A stretch of 64,000 nt of DNA. Origin: an uncultured Butyrivibrio sp. (GTDB taxonomy: Bacteria > Bacillota > Clostridia > Lachnospirales > Lachnospiraceae). Below are positions 8,335-16,077 of this stretch, in pieces (position 1 is the stretch's first letter; the number at the start of each line of letters is the position of its first letter). The notes beneath the pieces are model-generated. The model saw only the letters and a list, made by a program, of their open reading frames with translations, searched no databases and was not told the DNA's origin. The translations under genes were made by a program, and so were the position numbers. The stretch covers positions 1 through 64,000 of the forward strand of contig CAMENP010000004.1 in the NCBI GenBank assembly GCA_945928575.1, in the 5' to 3' direction.

Positions 8335-9450
8335 ATGGAATTAGATAACAGATTAATATCAGGACTGCATAAATTAGGCATAGACAAGCTCACCTCGATA
8401 CAGCAGGAGAGTATTGAACCGGCATTATCCGGACGTAATATAATGGGATGCTCCGGTACAGGTACAGGCAAGACTTTTGCATACCTGTTACCTACGATAT
8501 CTGCCAACGCAGATAATCATACACTGTATGCGGTTATAATTGCTCCTTCAAAGGAGTTGTGCATACAGATATGCAGTGAGATTAACCAGCTTTCAAATAA
8601 GTCGGGGATTCCGGTGACAGCTGCAGCTTTATTTGGCGGTGTTAATACGAAGCGTCAGCTTCAGACATTGAAAAGCAAGCCGAATATTGTTGTAGGCACG
8701 TATCAACGTATATACGAGCTTATTAAGGAACGCCGTATATCGGTTCATAATGTGCGTACATTTATAATAGATGAGGCTGATAAGCTTGTTAATAAGGATA
8801 ATATTGAGGGGATTCTTGAACTTCGTAAATGCTTTATGAGGGATATCCAGGTTATGCTGTATTCAGCTACAATTAATGTGTCAACGCAGAATACGGCAGC
8901 TTTACTTGCAGATAATTTTACTAAGATTTTTGCCAATGATAAAATAACCATTCCGGCTAATATCGAACATATGTATGTTGTAGTGGAGCGCAGAGATAAG
9001 ATTGAGACAGTCCGCAAGGCCATTAAAGCACTGAATACCAAACATTGTATTATTTTCTCTAATTCCAGATATGATACCGAAGAAATTACGCAGAAATTGG
9101 AATATCATCATTATAATGCCGGTTGTCTTAATGCAGATTGTGATAAGAATACACGCAGACAGCTCATAGATAAATTTGCGGCAGGTAAAGTTGATTATCT
9201 GGTGTGTTCGGATGTCGCAGCGCGCGGCCTTGATTTTAAGAAACTTGATTGTGTTATTAATATCGGATTACCGCAGAATCCGGTAGATTATTTACACAGA
9301 TGCGGAAGATGCGGACGTGATGGCAACAAGGCGATTTGCATGTCCATCATCACGGAAAATGAATTAAGCAATATTAAGGCATGTCAGAAAGCATTTGGAA
9401 TTAATATGCTTAAGAAGAAATTATATCAGGGAAGGATTGTAAGGGGATAA
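8335..9450 (+). CDS. DEAD-box RNA helicase, core only
   Basis: A 371-residue ATP-dependent RNA helicase with all core motifs in order: a Q-motif region (LTSIQQESI), motif I GTGTGKT, Ia PSKEL, motif II DEAD, motif III SAT, motif V SDVAARGLD and motif VI HRCGRCGRDG. It ends soon after the second RecA domain, so it lacks the C-terminal RNA-binding extension of CshA or DbpA. ATG 8335 is preferred over an upstream in-frame start because AAAGGG at 8323-8328 precedes it. It stands alone between a terminator and the recombinase gene. Which RNA it remodels cannot be read from the sequence. Confidence 0.93.
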   Translation: MELDNRLISGLHKLGIDKLTSIQQESIEPALSGRNIMGCSGTGTGKTFAYLLPTISANADNHTLYAVIIAPSKELCIQICSEINQLSNKSGIPVTAAALFGGVNTKRQLQTLKSKPNIVVGTYQRIYELIKERRISVHNVRTFIIDEADKLVNKDNIEGILELRKCFMRDIQVMLYSATINVSTQNTAALLADNFTKIFANDKITIPANIEHMYVVVERRDKIETVRKAIKALNTKHCIIFSNSRYDTEEITQKLEYHHYNAGCLNADCDKNTRRQLIDKFAAGKVDYLVCSDVAARGLDFKKLDCVINIGLPQNPVDYLHRCGRCGRDGNKAICMSIITENELSNIKACQKAFGINMLKKKLYQGRIVRG

Positions 9451-9480
9451 ATGTGTTTGAGGGGGGGGGATTGATAAAGT

Positions 9481-9508
9481 ATGTCGCAAAATATTAATTT
9501 TACGACAT
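9481..9508. other. dif-like 28-bp recombination site candidate
   Basis: Left arm ATGTCGCAAAA (9481-9491), centre TATTAA (9492-9497), right arm TTTTACGACAT (9498-9508). The arms are inverted repeats with a single mismatch, and the 11-6-11 spacing is that of XerC/XerD and XerS core sites. It lies 75 bp upstream of a XerS-like gene and just before that gene's -35 box. It could instead be an operator for the recombinase promoter; the sequence alone does not decide. Confidence 0.5.
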
Positions 9509-9512
9509 AATA

Positions 9513-9541
9513 TTGCAAAAAACAGCTATAGATGCTATAAT
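9513..9541 (+). promoter_or_regulatory. promoter of the XerS-like recombinase
   Basis: TTGCAA (9513-9518), a 17-bp spacer and TATAAT (9536-9541), 42 bp before the recombinase ATG. The palindrome at 9481-9508 ends 4 bp upstream of the -35. Confidence 0.75.
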
Positions 9542-9583
9542 ATGAATAGTTTATAAATATAATGAATTTATGGAGCCAATAAT

Positions 9584-10627
9584 ATGGATTATAAGAAACA
9601 ATTATCTGCGGTGCAGCTTGAGAAATTAAAGACGGTTCTTGATGATATGCCTTCATATTGCCGGGACTATTTTGATTATTGTGACGGAACACTCAACCGT
9701 TCAGCGGCAACTATGCTTGAGTATGCGTATGACATACGGACGTATTTCCGTTTTATAACAACCAGCAATCCGATGATCAATTCCGTTACGGATGTGACGC
9801 TTGATATACTTGATAAAATGACCCCGAGGGATATTCAGGAATATATGTCATATCTTAGAAGCCATAAGGATGAAAATGGTCAGATTATAACAAATGATGC
9901 TAATGCAAGAGCCAGAAAGCTTTCATCGTTACGGTCATTTTATCAATATTATTTTGCATTTGGCGGCTTACATTCCAACCCGGCCAAGCTGGTTAATTCG
10001 CCTCGTATACATAATAAGAAACAGTCAAGGCTTGATTCTGATGAGATGAAGGAACTGCTTACGGATGTAATCACAGGTGATGCACTGGATGATAATAAGA
10101 AACCATATGCAAGGCGTTCCAATATGCGTGATACGGCCATAATTGCATTGCTTGGAGGTACGGGAATCCGTGTTTCGGAGCTGGTTGGAATAGATTTGAA
10201 TGATATTGACTGGGAACATAATTGTATAAGGATAATCCGAAAAGGCGGTAATGAGGATATTGTATATTTCGGAGATGAATTGCATCGATACCTGGAGGAT
10301 TATATTAATTATGAGCGTGATCCGGGCGATGAGAAGGAAAAAGCTCTTTTTGTGGCATCACGTAAGGACAAAGGACGCCTTACGGTTCGCTCGGTTGAAC
10401 GTATTGTAAGTAAATATGGCGCCGCGACAATTCCATCAAAGCACTTATCGCCACATTCGCTGCGACGGACATTCGGAACAAATTATTATGAAGAGACATC
10501 AGATTTATATGCAGTTGCAGATGCTCTGGGTCATAAAAATATTCAGGTCACAAAAGATCATTACGCAGATATTTCTGAACGAAAGAAACAACAGGTCAAA
10601 GAATTTTCAGACAAATTATTAAAGTGA
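9584..10627 (+). CDS. tyrosine recombinase, XerS-like
   Basis: A 347-residue site-specific recombinase. The catalytic set is complete: Arg196 (GTGIRVSEL), Lys220 (RKGGNED), His291 and Arg294 (SPHSLRRTFG), His317 (ALGHKN) and nucleophile Tyr327 (KDHYADI). It is longer than XerC/XerD (about 300) and, from memory of the family, resembles streptococcal XerS in the N-terminal SAM-like domain (a YxxxYFDYCDGTLNRSAATM stretch) and the insertion before the catalytic domain. XerS works alone at a dif site next to its gene, and a dif-like palindrome lies directly upstream here. An integrase of a lost element is the alternative, but no cargo or att repeats were seen. Confidence 0.85.
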   Translation: MDYKKQLSAVQLEKLKTVLDDMPSYCRDYFDYCDGTLNRSAATMLEYAYDIRTYFRFITTSNPMINSVTDVTLDILDKMTPRDIQEYMSYLRSHKDENGQIITNDANARARKLSSLRSFYQYYFAFGGLHSNPAKLVNSPRIHNKKQSRLDSDEMKELLTDVITGDALDDNKKPYARRSNMRDTAIIALLGGTGIRVSELVGIDLNDIDWEHNCIRIIRKGGNEDIVYFGDELHRYLEDYINYERDPGDEKEKALFVASRKDKGRLTVRSVERIVSKYGAATIPSKHLSPHSLRRTFGTNYYEETSDLYAVADALGHKNIQVTKDHYADISERKKQQVKEFSDKLLK

Positions 10628-10632
10628 TATAG

Positions 10633-10669
10633 TAAAAGCGGATGTTAATCTAATTAGCACCCGCTTTTA
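10633..10669. terminator. two-way terminator between recombinase and L,D-transpeptidase-like gene
   Basis: TAAAAGCGG (10633-10641) pairs with CCGCTTTTA (10661-10669); the A/T ends of the stem supply a U-run in both directions. It separates convergent genes. Confidence 0.8.
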
Positions 10670-10671
10670 TA

Positions 10672-11862
10672 TTACTCAGATTCAACCGAAGAAGGCTCAT
10701 CAGAGGATGTAGTCAACTCTTCTGCTGTTGTAACTTCTTCAGCACTGGATGACTCGACAGGAACAGTAACTTCAGCCGGAGTCGTCTCGTTGTCAGGTTC
10801 TGTTTTGGTATTATCCGATGATGCAGGTTTGGTCTGTTTATCAGGCTTACCGGATGCAGGCTTTGTGTCGTTGGTGCCACCGGATGTGGTTACGTCTTCT
10901 GAACTTTCACTTTCCTGAACGATAAGTGTAATCTGCTTGGTCAGATGATTACCTGATGTATCGGCCAGATTGAGAGTGATTTCGTACTCTCCTGCTTTAT
11001 CAAGATCATACGTTCCTGTTATATATACATAAGAAATGACACTGGCATTATCTTTATCTCGTGCGTTTACATGTTTAAAGATATCATTAATGCTATCGCC
11101 TACTTTAACTTCTATCTCTGAATCAGATTCCAGCAATTTGATTTCTGTAGGGCACCAGACAGAATTATCATCCGTTGTATCGGTCGGGTCCCAGGTAATG
11201 CCATCCGGAATATCGGTTTTCTTAAGATATTCGTAATCAACATTCTCATCCGGATCGGAATATATAACAAATTCGGACTGATATGAACAGTTTTCATATA
11301 TCCATTTGGCATCTGCTAATTGTAAAGTAATACCCGGTGTGTCTGTATCATTGCCTATGGTATTAAAATCAGATGCATTGAGAGAGTTCTTGTCATTGGA
11401 AGTATTATACAAAGCAGAGTGAAACGCAATGTCGTTGCCATAATTGGAATAGTAACGGTAATATCCTCCTTCGGATTCAAACCATGTCATCTTAATTCCG
11501 TTCGATGCCTGATATGAACCTTCCGTCATCGAACCGATTCCGGCAATCATATATCTGCCGGGTTCTTTGGAATAATCACCCTCAGACTCGTCATAAGCAT
11601 ATGCAGTGATCATATGTGTAGCAAGGTTAATATTTATCCTGTACATTCCTCTTGCAGACGTAACAGGCTCATTGTATGACTCTGTTTCAGATTCGGTATC
11701 TGTCTGGGCAGCGTCTGATTTACTGTCAGGACGAATCTTCTTACTTACAATAATAATTGTTGCAATGACGGCCAGAAATAATATCATAAATGCAATATAA
11801 TATTTCATATTTCTGGTCTTGAAAAAATCTTTAATGCCTCTCTTCTTAGATATATAAACCAT
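10672..11862 (-). CDS. membrane-anchored L,D-transpeptidase-like protein lacking the catalytic motif
   Basis: A 396-residue protein: cytoplasmic basic N-terminus, one membrane segment (about 21-40), a YkuD-like region (about 71-205), a DUF5011/Ig-like beta domain (about 241-316, GTYDLDKAGEYEITLNLADT) and a long Ser/Thr/Glu/Pro tail. In active YkuD enzymes SHGCIRL precedes DAxWIY; here the aligned residues are DTPGITL (174-180) before ADAKWIYENC, so the catalytic Cys and its His are missing, although His148 (AFHSAL) remains. It is therefore probably a wall-binding pseudoenzyme. The Ig-like domain and tail suggest surface exposure. AGGATTTAATT precedes the ATG. Confidence 0.75.
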   Translation of the reverse strand: MVYISKKRGIKDFFKTRNMKYYIAFMILFLAVIATIIIVSKKIRPDSKSDAAQTDTESETESYNEPVTSARGMYRININLATHMITAYAYDESEGDYSKEPGRYMIAGIGSMTEGSYQASNGIKMTWFESEGGYYRYYSNYGNDIAFHSALYNTSNDKNSLNASDFNTIGNDTDTPGITLQLADAKWIYENCSYQSEFVIYSDPDENVDYEYLKKTDIPDGITWDPTDTTDDNSVWCPTEIKLLESDSEIEVKVGDSINDIFKHVNARDKDNASVISYVYITGTYDLDKAGEYEITLNLADTSGNHLTKQITLIVQESESSEDVTTSGGTNDTKPASGKPDKQTKPASSDNTKTEPDNETTPAEVTVPVESSSAEEVTTAEELTTSSDEPSSVESE

Positions 11863-11874
11863 AATTAAATCCTG

Positions 11875-12513
11875 TTATATATTTCCTTTTGGTGATGAAA
11901 GTCTTGTTTCAATATATGACTTAAGAAACTTGACAGTATTGTCAACCCCGAGTTCGCTGCTGTCAATGCACAGATCGTAACTTCTTGAGTCGGCCCATTT
12001 CTTATTGGAATAGAAATTATAATAGCTGGCTCTTTTCTTATCGGTCTTGATAATGATATCTCTTGCTTTGCTTTCGGAATAATCATATATTCTCATAATA
12101 CGCTTGATCTTGGCATCCATGTTAGCCTTGATAAAAATACTTATGAGACCCGGATCATCCTTCAGGGCATAATCGGCACAACGTCCTACGATAATACAGT
12201 TCTCCTCTTGTGCCAGCTTCTTTATTGAGTCATACTGTGCCATAAAAACCTTCTGGTTAAGAGGCATATCCACGAATGAAGATGTTGAATATCCCATGGA
12301 ATATGTATCCATAACAAGGGAGTAAAGGAAACTGTTGGTAGGTTTCTCGTCATGGTTATGGAATAACTCTTCCGCCATTCCGCTGTCCTTGGCAGCTCTT
12401 GCAAGAAGCTCCTTGTCGTAACATTTAATGCCTAATTCATCCGCAAGCTGCATGCCTATCTGTCTTCCGGCACTGCCATACTCACGACCTATTGTAATTA
12501 CATATTTATCCAT
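11875..12513 (-). CDS. cytidylate kinase-like family protein
   Basis: A 212-residue P-loop protein of the cytidylate-kinase-like family common in Clostridia. ITIGREYGSAGRQIG near the N-terminus is the family's altered phosphate-binding loop, and IIVGRCADYAL and the DKKRASYYNFYSN segment are also typical. True Cmk functions in nucleotide salvage; the role of this subgroup is not established. GGAGGG precedes ATG 12513. A TTGACA lies at 12566-12571 upstream but its best TATAAT is 20 bp away, so the promoter is uncertain. It is 12 bp from the L,D-transpeptidase-like gene. Confidence 0.82.
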   Translation of the reverse strand: MDKYVITIGREYGSAGRQIGMQLADELGIKCYDKELLARAAKDSGMAEELFHNHDEKPTNSFLYSLVMDTYSMGYSTSSFVDMPLNQKVFMAQYDSIKKLAQEENCIIVGRCADYALKDDPGLISIFIKANMDAKIKRIMRIYDYSESKARDIIIKTDKKRASYYNFYSNKKWADSRSYDLCIDSSELGVDNTVKFLKSYIETRLSSPKGNI

Positions 12514-12594
12514 AAGAAAACCCTCCTTAACTGATATATATTATAGAAATATTTTATCATATTATTGTCAAAGTTTAAACTGTTTTAAAGCATT

Positions 12595-13521
12595 TTATAG
12601 TTTTTTTAGTAAATTTTGGAAATAATCCGGTAAGGGTGCGCTGAACTCAACATATTTTCCGGTACGAGGATGGATGAATCCAAGCACTCCGGCATGCAGT
12701 GTCTGGCCCTGAAGGTTAAAAGGACATTTGGCATTACAATACATAGTATCACCGAGTAACGGATGTGATATGCTTGCCATGTGTACGCGAATCTGATGCG
12801 TTCTTCCCGTCTCAAGCTGACATTGTATATAGGCATATTTGTTGAAATTCTCAAGAACTTTATAATGTGTGATGGCAGGCTTGCCGTTTTTGTAATTGAT
12901 CGCACGCTTTTTCCGGTCGTACGGATGTCGCCCAATCGGAGCATCAACGGTACCTTCGGATACTTTGAAAGGATTATAGCATATTGCATAATAGTATCTT
13001 GTGATACTGTGCTCTTTAAGCTGTTCGCTTATAGAAATATGGGCCGCATCATTCTTACAAGCCACAATAACGCCGGTGGTATCCATATCTATACGATGGA
13101 CAATTCCGGGCCGTAATATACCGTTAATTGCCGATAAATGGTCTTTGCAGTGGTACATAAGCGCGTTAACGAGTGTACCGCTGTAATGTCCTGCTGACGG
13201 ATGCACAACCATCCCCTTGGGCTTATTGATTACAATAATGTCATCATCTTCATATATAATATCGAGTGGGATATTTTCAGGGGTGACTTCGAGTTCTTTG
13301 GGTATCGGAATGTATATTGTAATCGTATCGCCCGGTTTTAGCTTGCAATTTGACTTAATATTTTTATTGTTAACCAATACAAGATTATCGGAAATCAATT
13401 TCTGTATATATGAACGGGAATAAGAAGAAAGCATATCGGATAAAAACTTATCGATACGCTCTCCGGAGTTATTTTCATCGGTTGTCAGGTTAATAATATC
13501 TTCAAAATCCCTGTTATCCAT
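12595..13521 (-). CDS. rluD: RluA/RluD-family 23S rRNA pseudouridine synthase
   Basis: A 308-residue pseudouridine synthase with an N-terminal S4 domain (SYIQKLISDNLVLVNNK) and the catalytic HRIDMDTTGVIV segment, whose Asp attacks the uridine. The ending GRTHQIRVHMASISHPLLGD is a second family signature. The open frame continues 16 codons upstream into lspA, but ATG 13521 follows AGAGG and begins just after the lspA stop, so that start is chosen. lspA-rluD adjacency is conserved in Firmicutes. The exact uridine modified is family inference. Confidence 0.93.
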   Translation of the reverse strand: MDNRDFEDIINLTTDENNSGERIDKFLSDMLSSYSRSYIQKLISDNLVLVNNKNIKSNCKLKPGDTITIYIPIPKELEVTPENIPLDIIYEDDDIIVINKPKGMVVHPSAGHYSGTLVNALMYHCKDHLSAINGILRPGIVHRIDMDTTGVIVACKNDAAHISISEQLKEHSITRYYYAICYNPFKVSEGTVDAPIGRHPYDRKKRAINYKNGKPAITHYKVLENFNKYAYIQCQLETGRTHQIRVHMASISHPLLGDTMYCNAKCPFNLQGQTLHAGVLGFIHPRTGKYVEFSAPLPDYFQNLLKKL

Positions 13522-13525
13522 GTAA

Positions 13526-14044
13526 TTATTGATCCTCTTTCTTAGACTTATGTATTTTAAGAAATTCAAAATCAGTATCTTTGAATTTGAAAAGTATCAT
13601 TATTACCAATGCAATCATCGAAAGACTTACGCATATATCGGCAAAATTAAATACCGGAAAGTCAATTATCTTAAAATATATAAAATCATGAACATATCCA
13701 TTGGCAACACGGTCTATAAAATTGCCAAGTGCTCCGGCCATAAGTGTTTCAATAATAATCCTGAGCGGCAGATACTTACGTGTGAACGGCATTCTGATCA
13801 AGATATACATAATAAGGATCATAAGCGCAATCGTAAGGATGATAAAAAACCACTGCTTGCCTGAAAACATTCCCCATGCTGCACCGTCATTACGAAGATA
13901 GGTGAGTTGCAAGACATTTTTAATAATATCAACCGGCGGTTTGCCGCTAAGGTTCTTAAGTGCCAGCTGCTTGGTAATCTGATCTATTACAACCAATACA
14001 GGTATTAATATAAAATTCATAATATAAAATAAAATCTTTTTCAT
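13526..14044 (-). CDS. lspA: lipoprotein signal peptidase II
   Basis: A 172-residue membrane aspartyl protease that removes lipoprotein signal peptides. Four hydrophobic helices are visible. The catalytic aspartates lie in GALGNFIDRVANGYVHDFI and VFNFADICVS, matching NxxDR and FNxAD of the family. It has an extended charged C-terminus (KFKDTDFEFLKIHKSKKEDQ). It lies between the broken ylmH and rluD in a cluster seen widely in Gram-positive bacteria. A client lipoprotein candidate in this window is DacF. Confidence 0.96.
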   Translation of the reverse strand: MKKILFYIMNFILIPVLVVIDQITKQLALKNLSGKPPVDIIKNVLQLTYLRNDGAAWGMFSGKQWFFIILTIALMILIMYILIRMPFTRKYLPLRIIIETLMAGALGNFIDRVANGYVHDFIYFKIIDFPVFNFADICVSLSMIALVIMILFKFKDTDFEFLKIHKSKKEDQ

Positions 14045-14055
14045 ACAAATCTCCG

Positions 14056-14734
14056 TTATATATATTTATGAATAACAACAACAAGCCGGCCTTTCCGGGT
14101 TGAAGTTACCGAATTGATAAATCTGATTTTGCCAAGACCACGCACTGATATTATATCATCCGGTTTAAGAGTATATGCGTTAGTCGTTATAATACGCCCA
14201 TTTACTGCTGTCTGACCGCTCTCTATATGAGATATCATACTGCTTCTTGAACCGCCGAATCCAAGCGAAATAACGGAATCCAGACGTAGTGATGCAACAG
14301 TACCCTTGATTTCTTCAAATGCCGGACTGAAATTAAAATCCGGTTTGTCAACTGTTGAAACGGTTACGGTTGTGTGCTTTACCTGGCAAAGACCTGATAT
14401 TATATAATCTGATATGCCTGTATCCGCAAATACATATGCACACCCGTTATCCAGAACAACATCACCCAGTTTGTCGCGTGTAATTCCAAGTCCCATAAGC
14501 GAACCGAGATAATCCCTGTGTGTCAGTGATTCGGCAAAACGGGGATTAGCCGGCTTGATTCTTATGATATCATATGGCTGATTATACGGAAAATCTTCAT
14601 ACAGACTGTTTATTAAGGTCGAGAAAGTCCGTATTAACGGGAATATCACGGTTATAACACATATTGGCTGCATCAAGCAGCTTTCCGGCCGTGAGCCTGT
14701 CTTCGTCCGATTGCAGAAATTCAGTTCCGTGCAT
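14056..14734 (-). pseudogene. ylmH: ylmH (S4-domain RNA-binding protein), internal deletion and frameshift
   Basis: YlmH is a ribosome-associated S4 protein from the division cluster. Its N-terminus begins at ATG 14734, overlapping the sepF stop by one base, and reads 45 codons (ending ...IPVNTDFLDLNKQSV) before TGA at 14597-14599. The remainder, from YEDFPYNQPYD through THRDYLGSLMGLGITRDKLGD and the S4 domain, continues in another frame to 14056. The two parts sum to about 225 residues against about 257 in Bacillus YlmH, and the conserved segment with GGxxxAER between them is absent. A deletion of roughly 30 codons that is not a multiple of three explains this. The C-terminal part alone retains the S4 domain. 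Confidence 0.8.
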
Positions 14735-15348
14735 CAGAAATCACTGCTGTCCGTTCCGAAGGAAACATCATTTGAAAACAGTTCAAATAAGTCACCCGAG
14801 ATGGATATTGATGAAGGTGTGGCAATGAATATATAATTAGATACTTTTTTGAGCTTGCCATCAATAGCAAAACATGCGCCGCCGCTGAAATCAATTATTC
14901 TTTGAGCAAGTTCCATATCCAGACCTTCAAGATTAAGTATAACCGCACGTCCTGAAAGCAGAGTCTCTGCTATTTCACGTCCGTCTTCAACATTGGTAGG
15001 TTTAATTACACATACTTCCATTGGATTAAATTTACCCTGCATACTTACCACCTTACTTGATGAATTCTTTGACGAGCTGCGGGATGCGGAGGAACTCTTG
15101 GAAACACGGGCAGGTTTTACCGGCCTTGTGTCGGTTGATTTGATTATTTTCTCCTCTAAATCTCCGAAATCGTCATCATCGGAAGTCTTCTTTGATGATG
15201 AAAAAATATCATCATTCTTCTTACGGCTGCTTCTGACCTTAGGAGCTGCTTCTTCTTCATCTTCGTCATCATATCCGTCGTATTCTTCATCTTCGTCATA
15301 ATTGCCGTTAAGTTTCATTTTATCCAAAAAACCGTCTATAAAGCCCAT
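14734..15348 (-). CDS. sepF: cell division protein SepF
   Basis: A 204-residue FtsZ-ring protein. It has the N-terminal membrane-binding amphipathic helix MGFIDGFLDKMKL, a long acidic/serine-rich linker (about 15-110, many Asp/Glu and then SSSASRSSSKNSSSK), and the C-terminal SepF domain (NPMEVCVIKPTNVEDGREIA, VILNLEGLDMELAQRIIDF). SepF crosslinks FtsZ filaments and anchors them to the membrane. The linker is longer than in Bacillus SepF (about 150 residues in total). It is translationally coupled to ylmH. Confidence 0.95.
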   Translation of the reverse strand: MGFIDGFLDKMKLNGNYDEDEEYDGYDDEDEEEAAPKVRSSRKKNDDIFSSSKKTSDDDDFGDLEEKIIKSTDTRPVKPARVSKSSSASRSSSKNSSSKVVSMQGKFNPMEVCVIKPTNVEDGREIAETLLSGRAVILNLEGLDMELAQRIIDFSGGACFAIDGKLKKVSNYIFIATPSSISISGDLFELFSNDVSFGTDSSDF

Positions 15349-15366
15349 CGTTTAATGTCTCCTATC

Positions 15367-16062
15367 TTATATATTATAATCTCTTTCACCAAAAATCGCA
15401 GTTCCGACGCGGACATGTGTGGCGCCCTCTTCCACTGCAACTTCGTAATCATTGGTCATTCCCATGGACAACAAATCCATACTTGTATTATCAATGTTTT
15501 CAGCTTTTAAGTCAACACATAATTGCTTCATTTGTCTAAAATATTTTCTGTTATCTTCCGGATCGGCTACATACGGAGCGCTTGTCATAAGTCCGCGTAC
15601 CATGATATTTGGAAGTGCAGCTATTTCTTTGAGTGCATTTAAAGTCTCATCAGCTGTAAATCCAAATTTGGTATCTTCTCCGGCTATATTAACTTCCAGA
15701 AGGATAGGTACACTTTTAATGCCTTTTTTGGCTGCTTCTTCACTGATCTGGACAGCCAGTCGTAACGAATCAACTGAATGGATCAGGCAGGCTTTATCTA
15801 TCACCGATTTAACTTTATTGCGCTGTAAATGACCGATCATATGCCAATGGATATCATCAGGAAGCACTTCTGATTTGGAAACGATTTCCTGAACTTTATT
15901 TTCACCGAATTCTCTTATGCCGGCATCGTAGATTTCCTGAATCATCGAAACAGGTTTGGTTTTGCTGACCGCAATAAGTGTAATATCTTCAGGATTACGG
16001 CCTGCGCGTCTGGCAGCATTTATAATATTTTCCTGAACTTTTTTCAAATTGTCAACTAACAT
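15367..16062 (-). CDS. yggS: YggS-family pyridoxal-phosphate homeostasis protein
   Basis: A 231-residue PLP-binding TIM-barrel protein with no enzyme activity known, affecting vitamin B6 and amino-acid balance. The PLP lysine lies in ITLIAVSKTKPV, and FGENKVQE, HWHMIGHLQRNKVK and the C-terminal LSMGMTNDYEVAVEEGATHVRVGTAIFG match the family throughout (quoted in parts). It is the ylmE position of the Bacillus ylm cluster, directly upstream of sepF. Confidence 0.95.
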   Translation of the reverse strand: MLVDNLKKVQENIINAARRAGRNPEDITLIAVSKTKPVSMIQEIYDAGIREFGENKVQEIVSKSEVLPDDIHWHMIGHLQRNKVKSVIDKACLIHSVDSLRLAVQISEEAAKKGIKSVPILLEVNIAGEDTKFGFTADETLNALKEIAALPNIMVRGLMTSAPYVADPEDNRKYFRQMKQLCVDLKAENIDNTSMDLLSMGMTNDYEVAVEEGATHVRVGTAIFGERDYNI

Positions 16063-16077
16063 AATAAAGCTCCTTGT

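Noticed and set aside
9481-9508. Simple intrinsic terminator for the helicase gene
   Set aside because: The inverted repeat is AT-rich with a 4-6 base centre and no following T-run on +, and spacing fits a recombinase core or operator better.
9584-10627. Integrase of a genomic island
   Set aside because: No direct repeats, tRNA target, cargo or atypical genes flank it; both sides are housekeeping genes.
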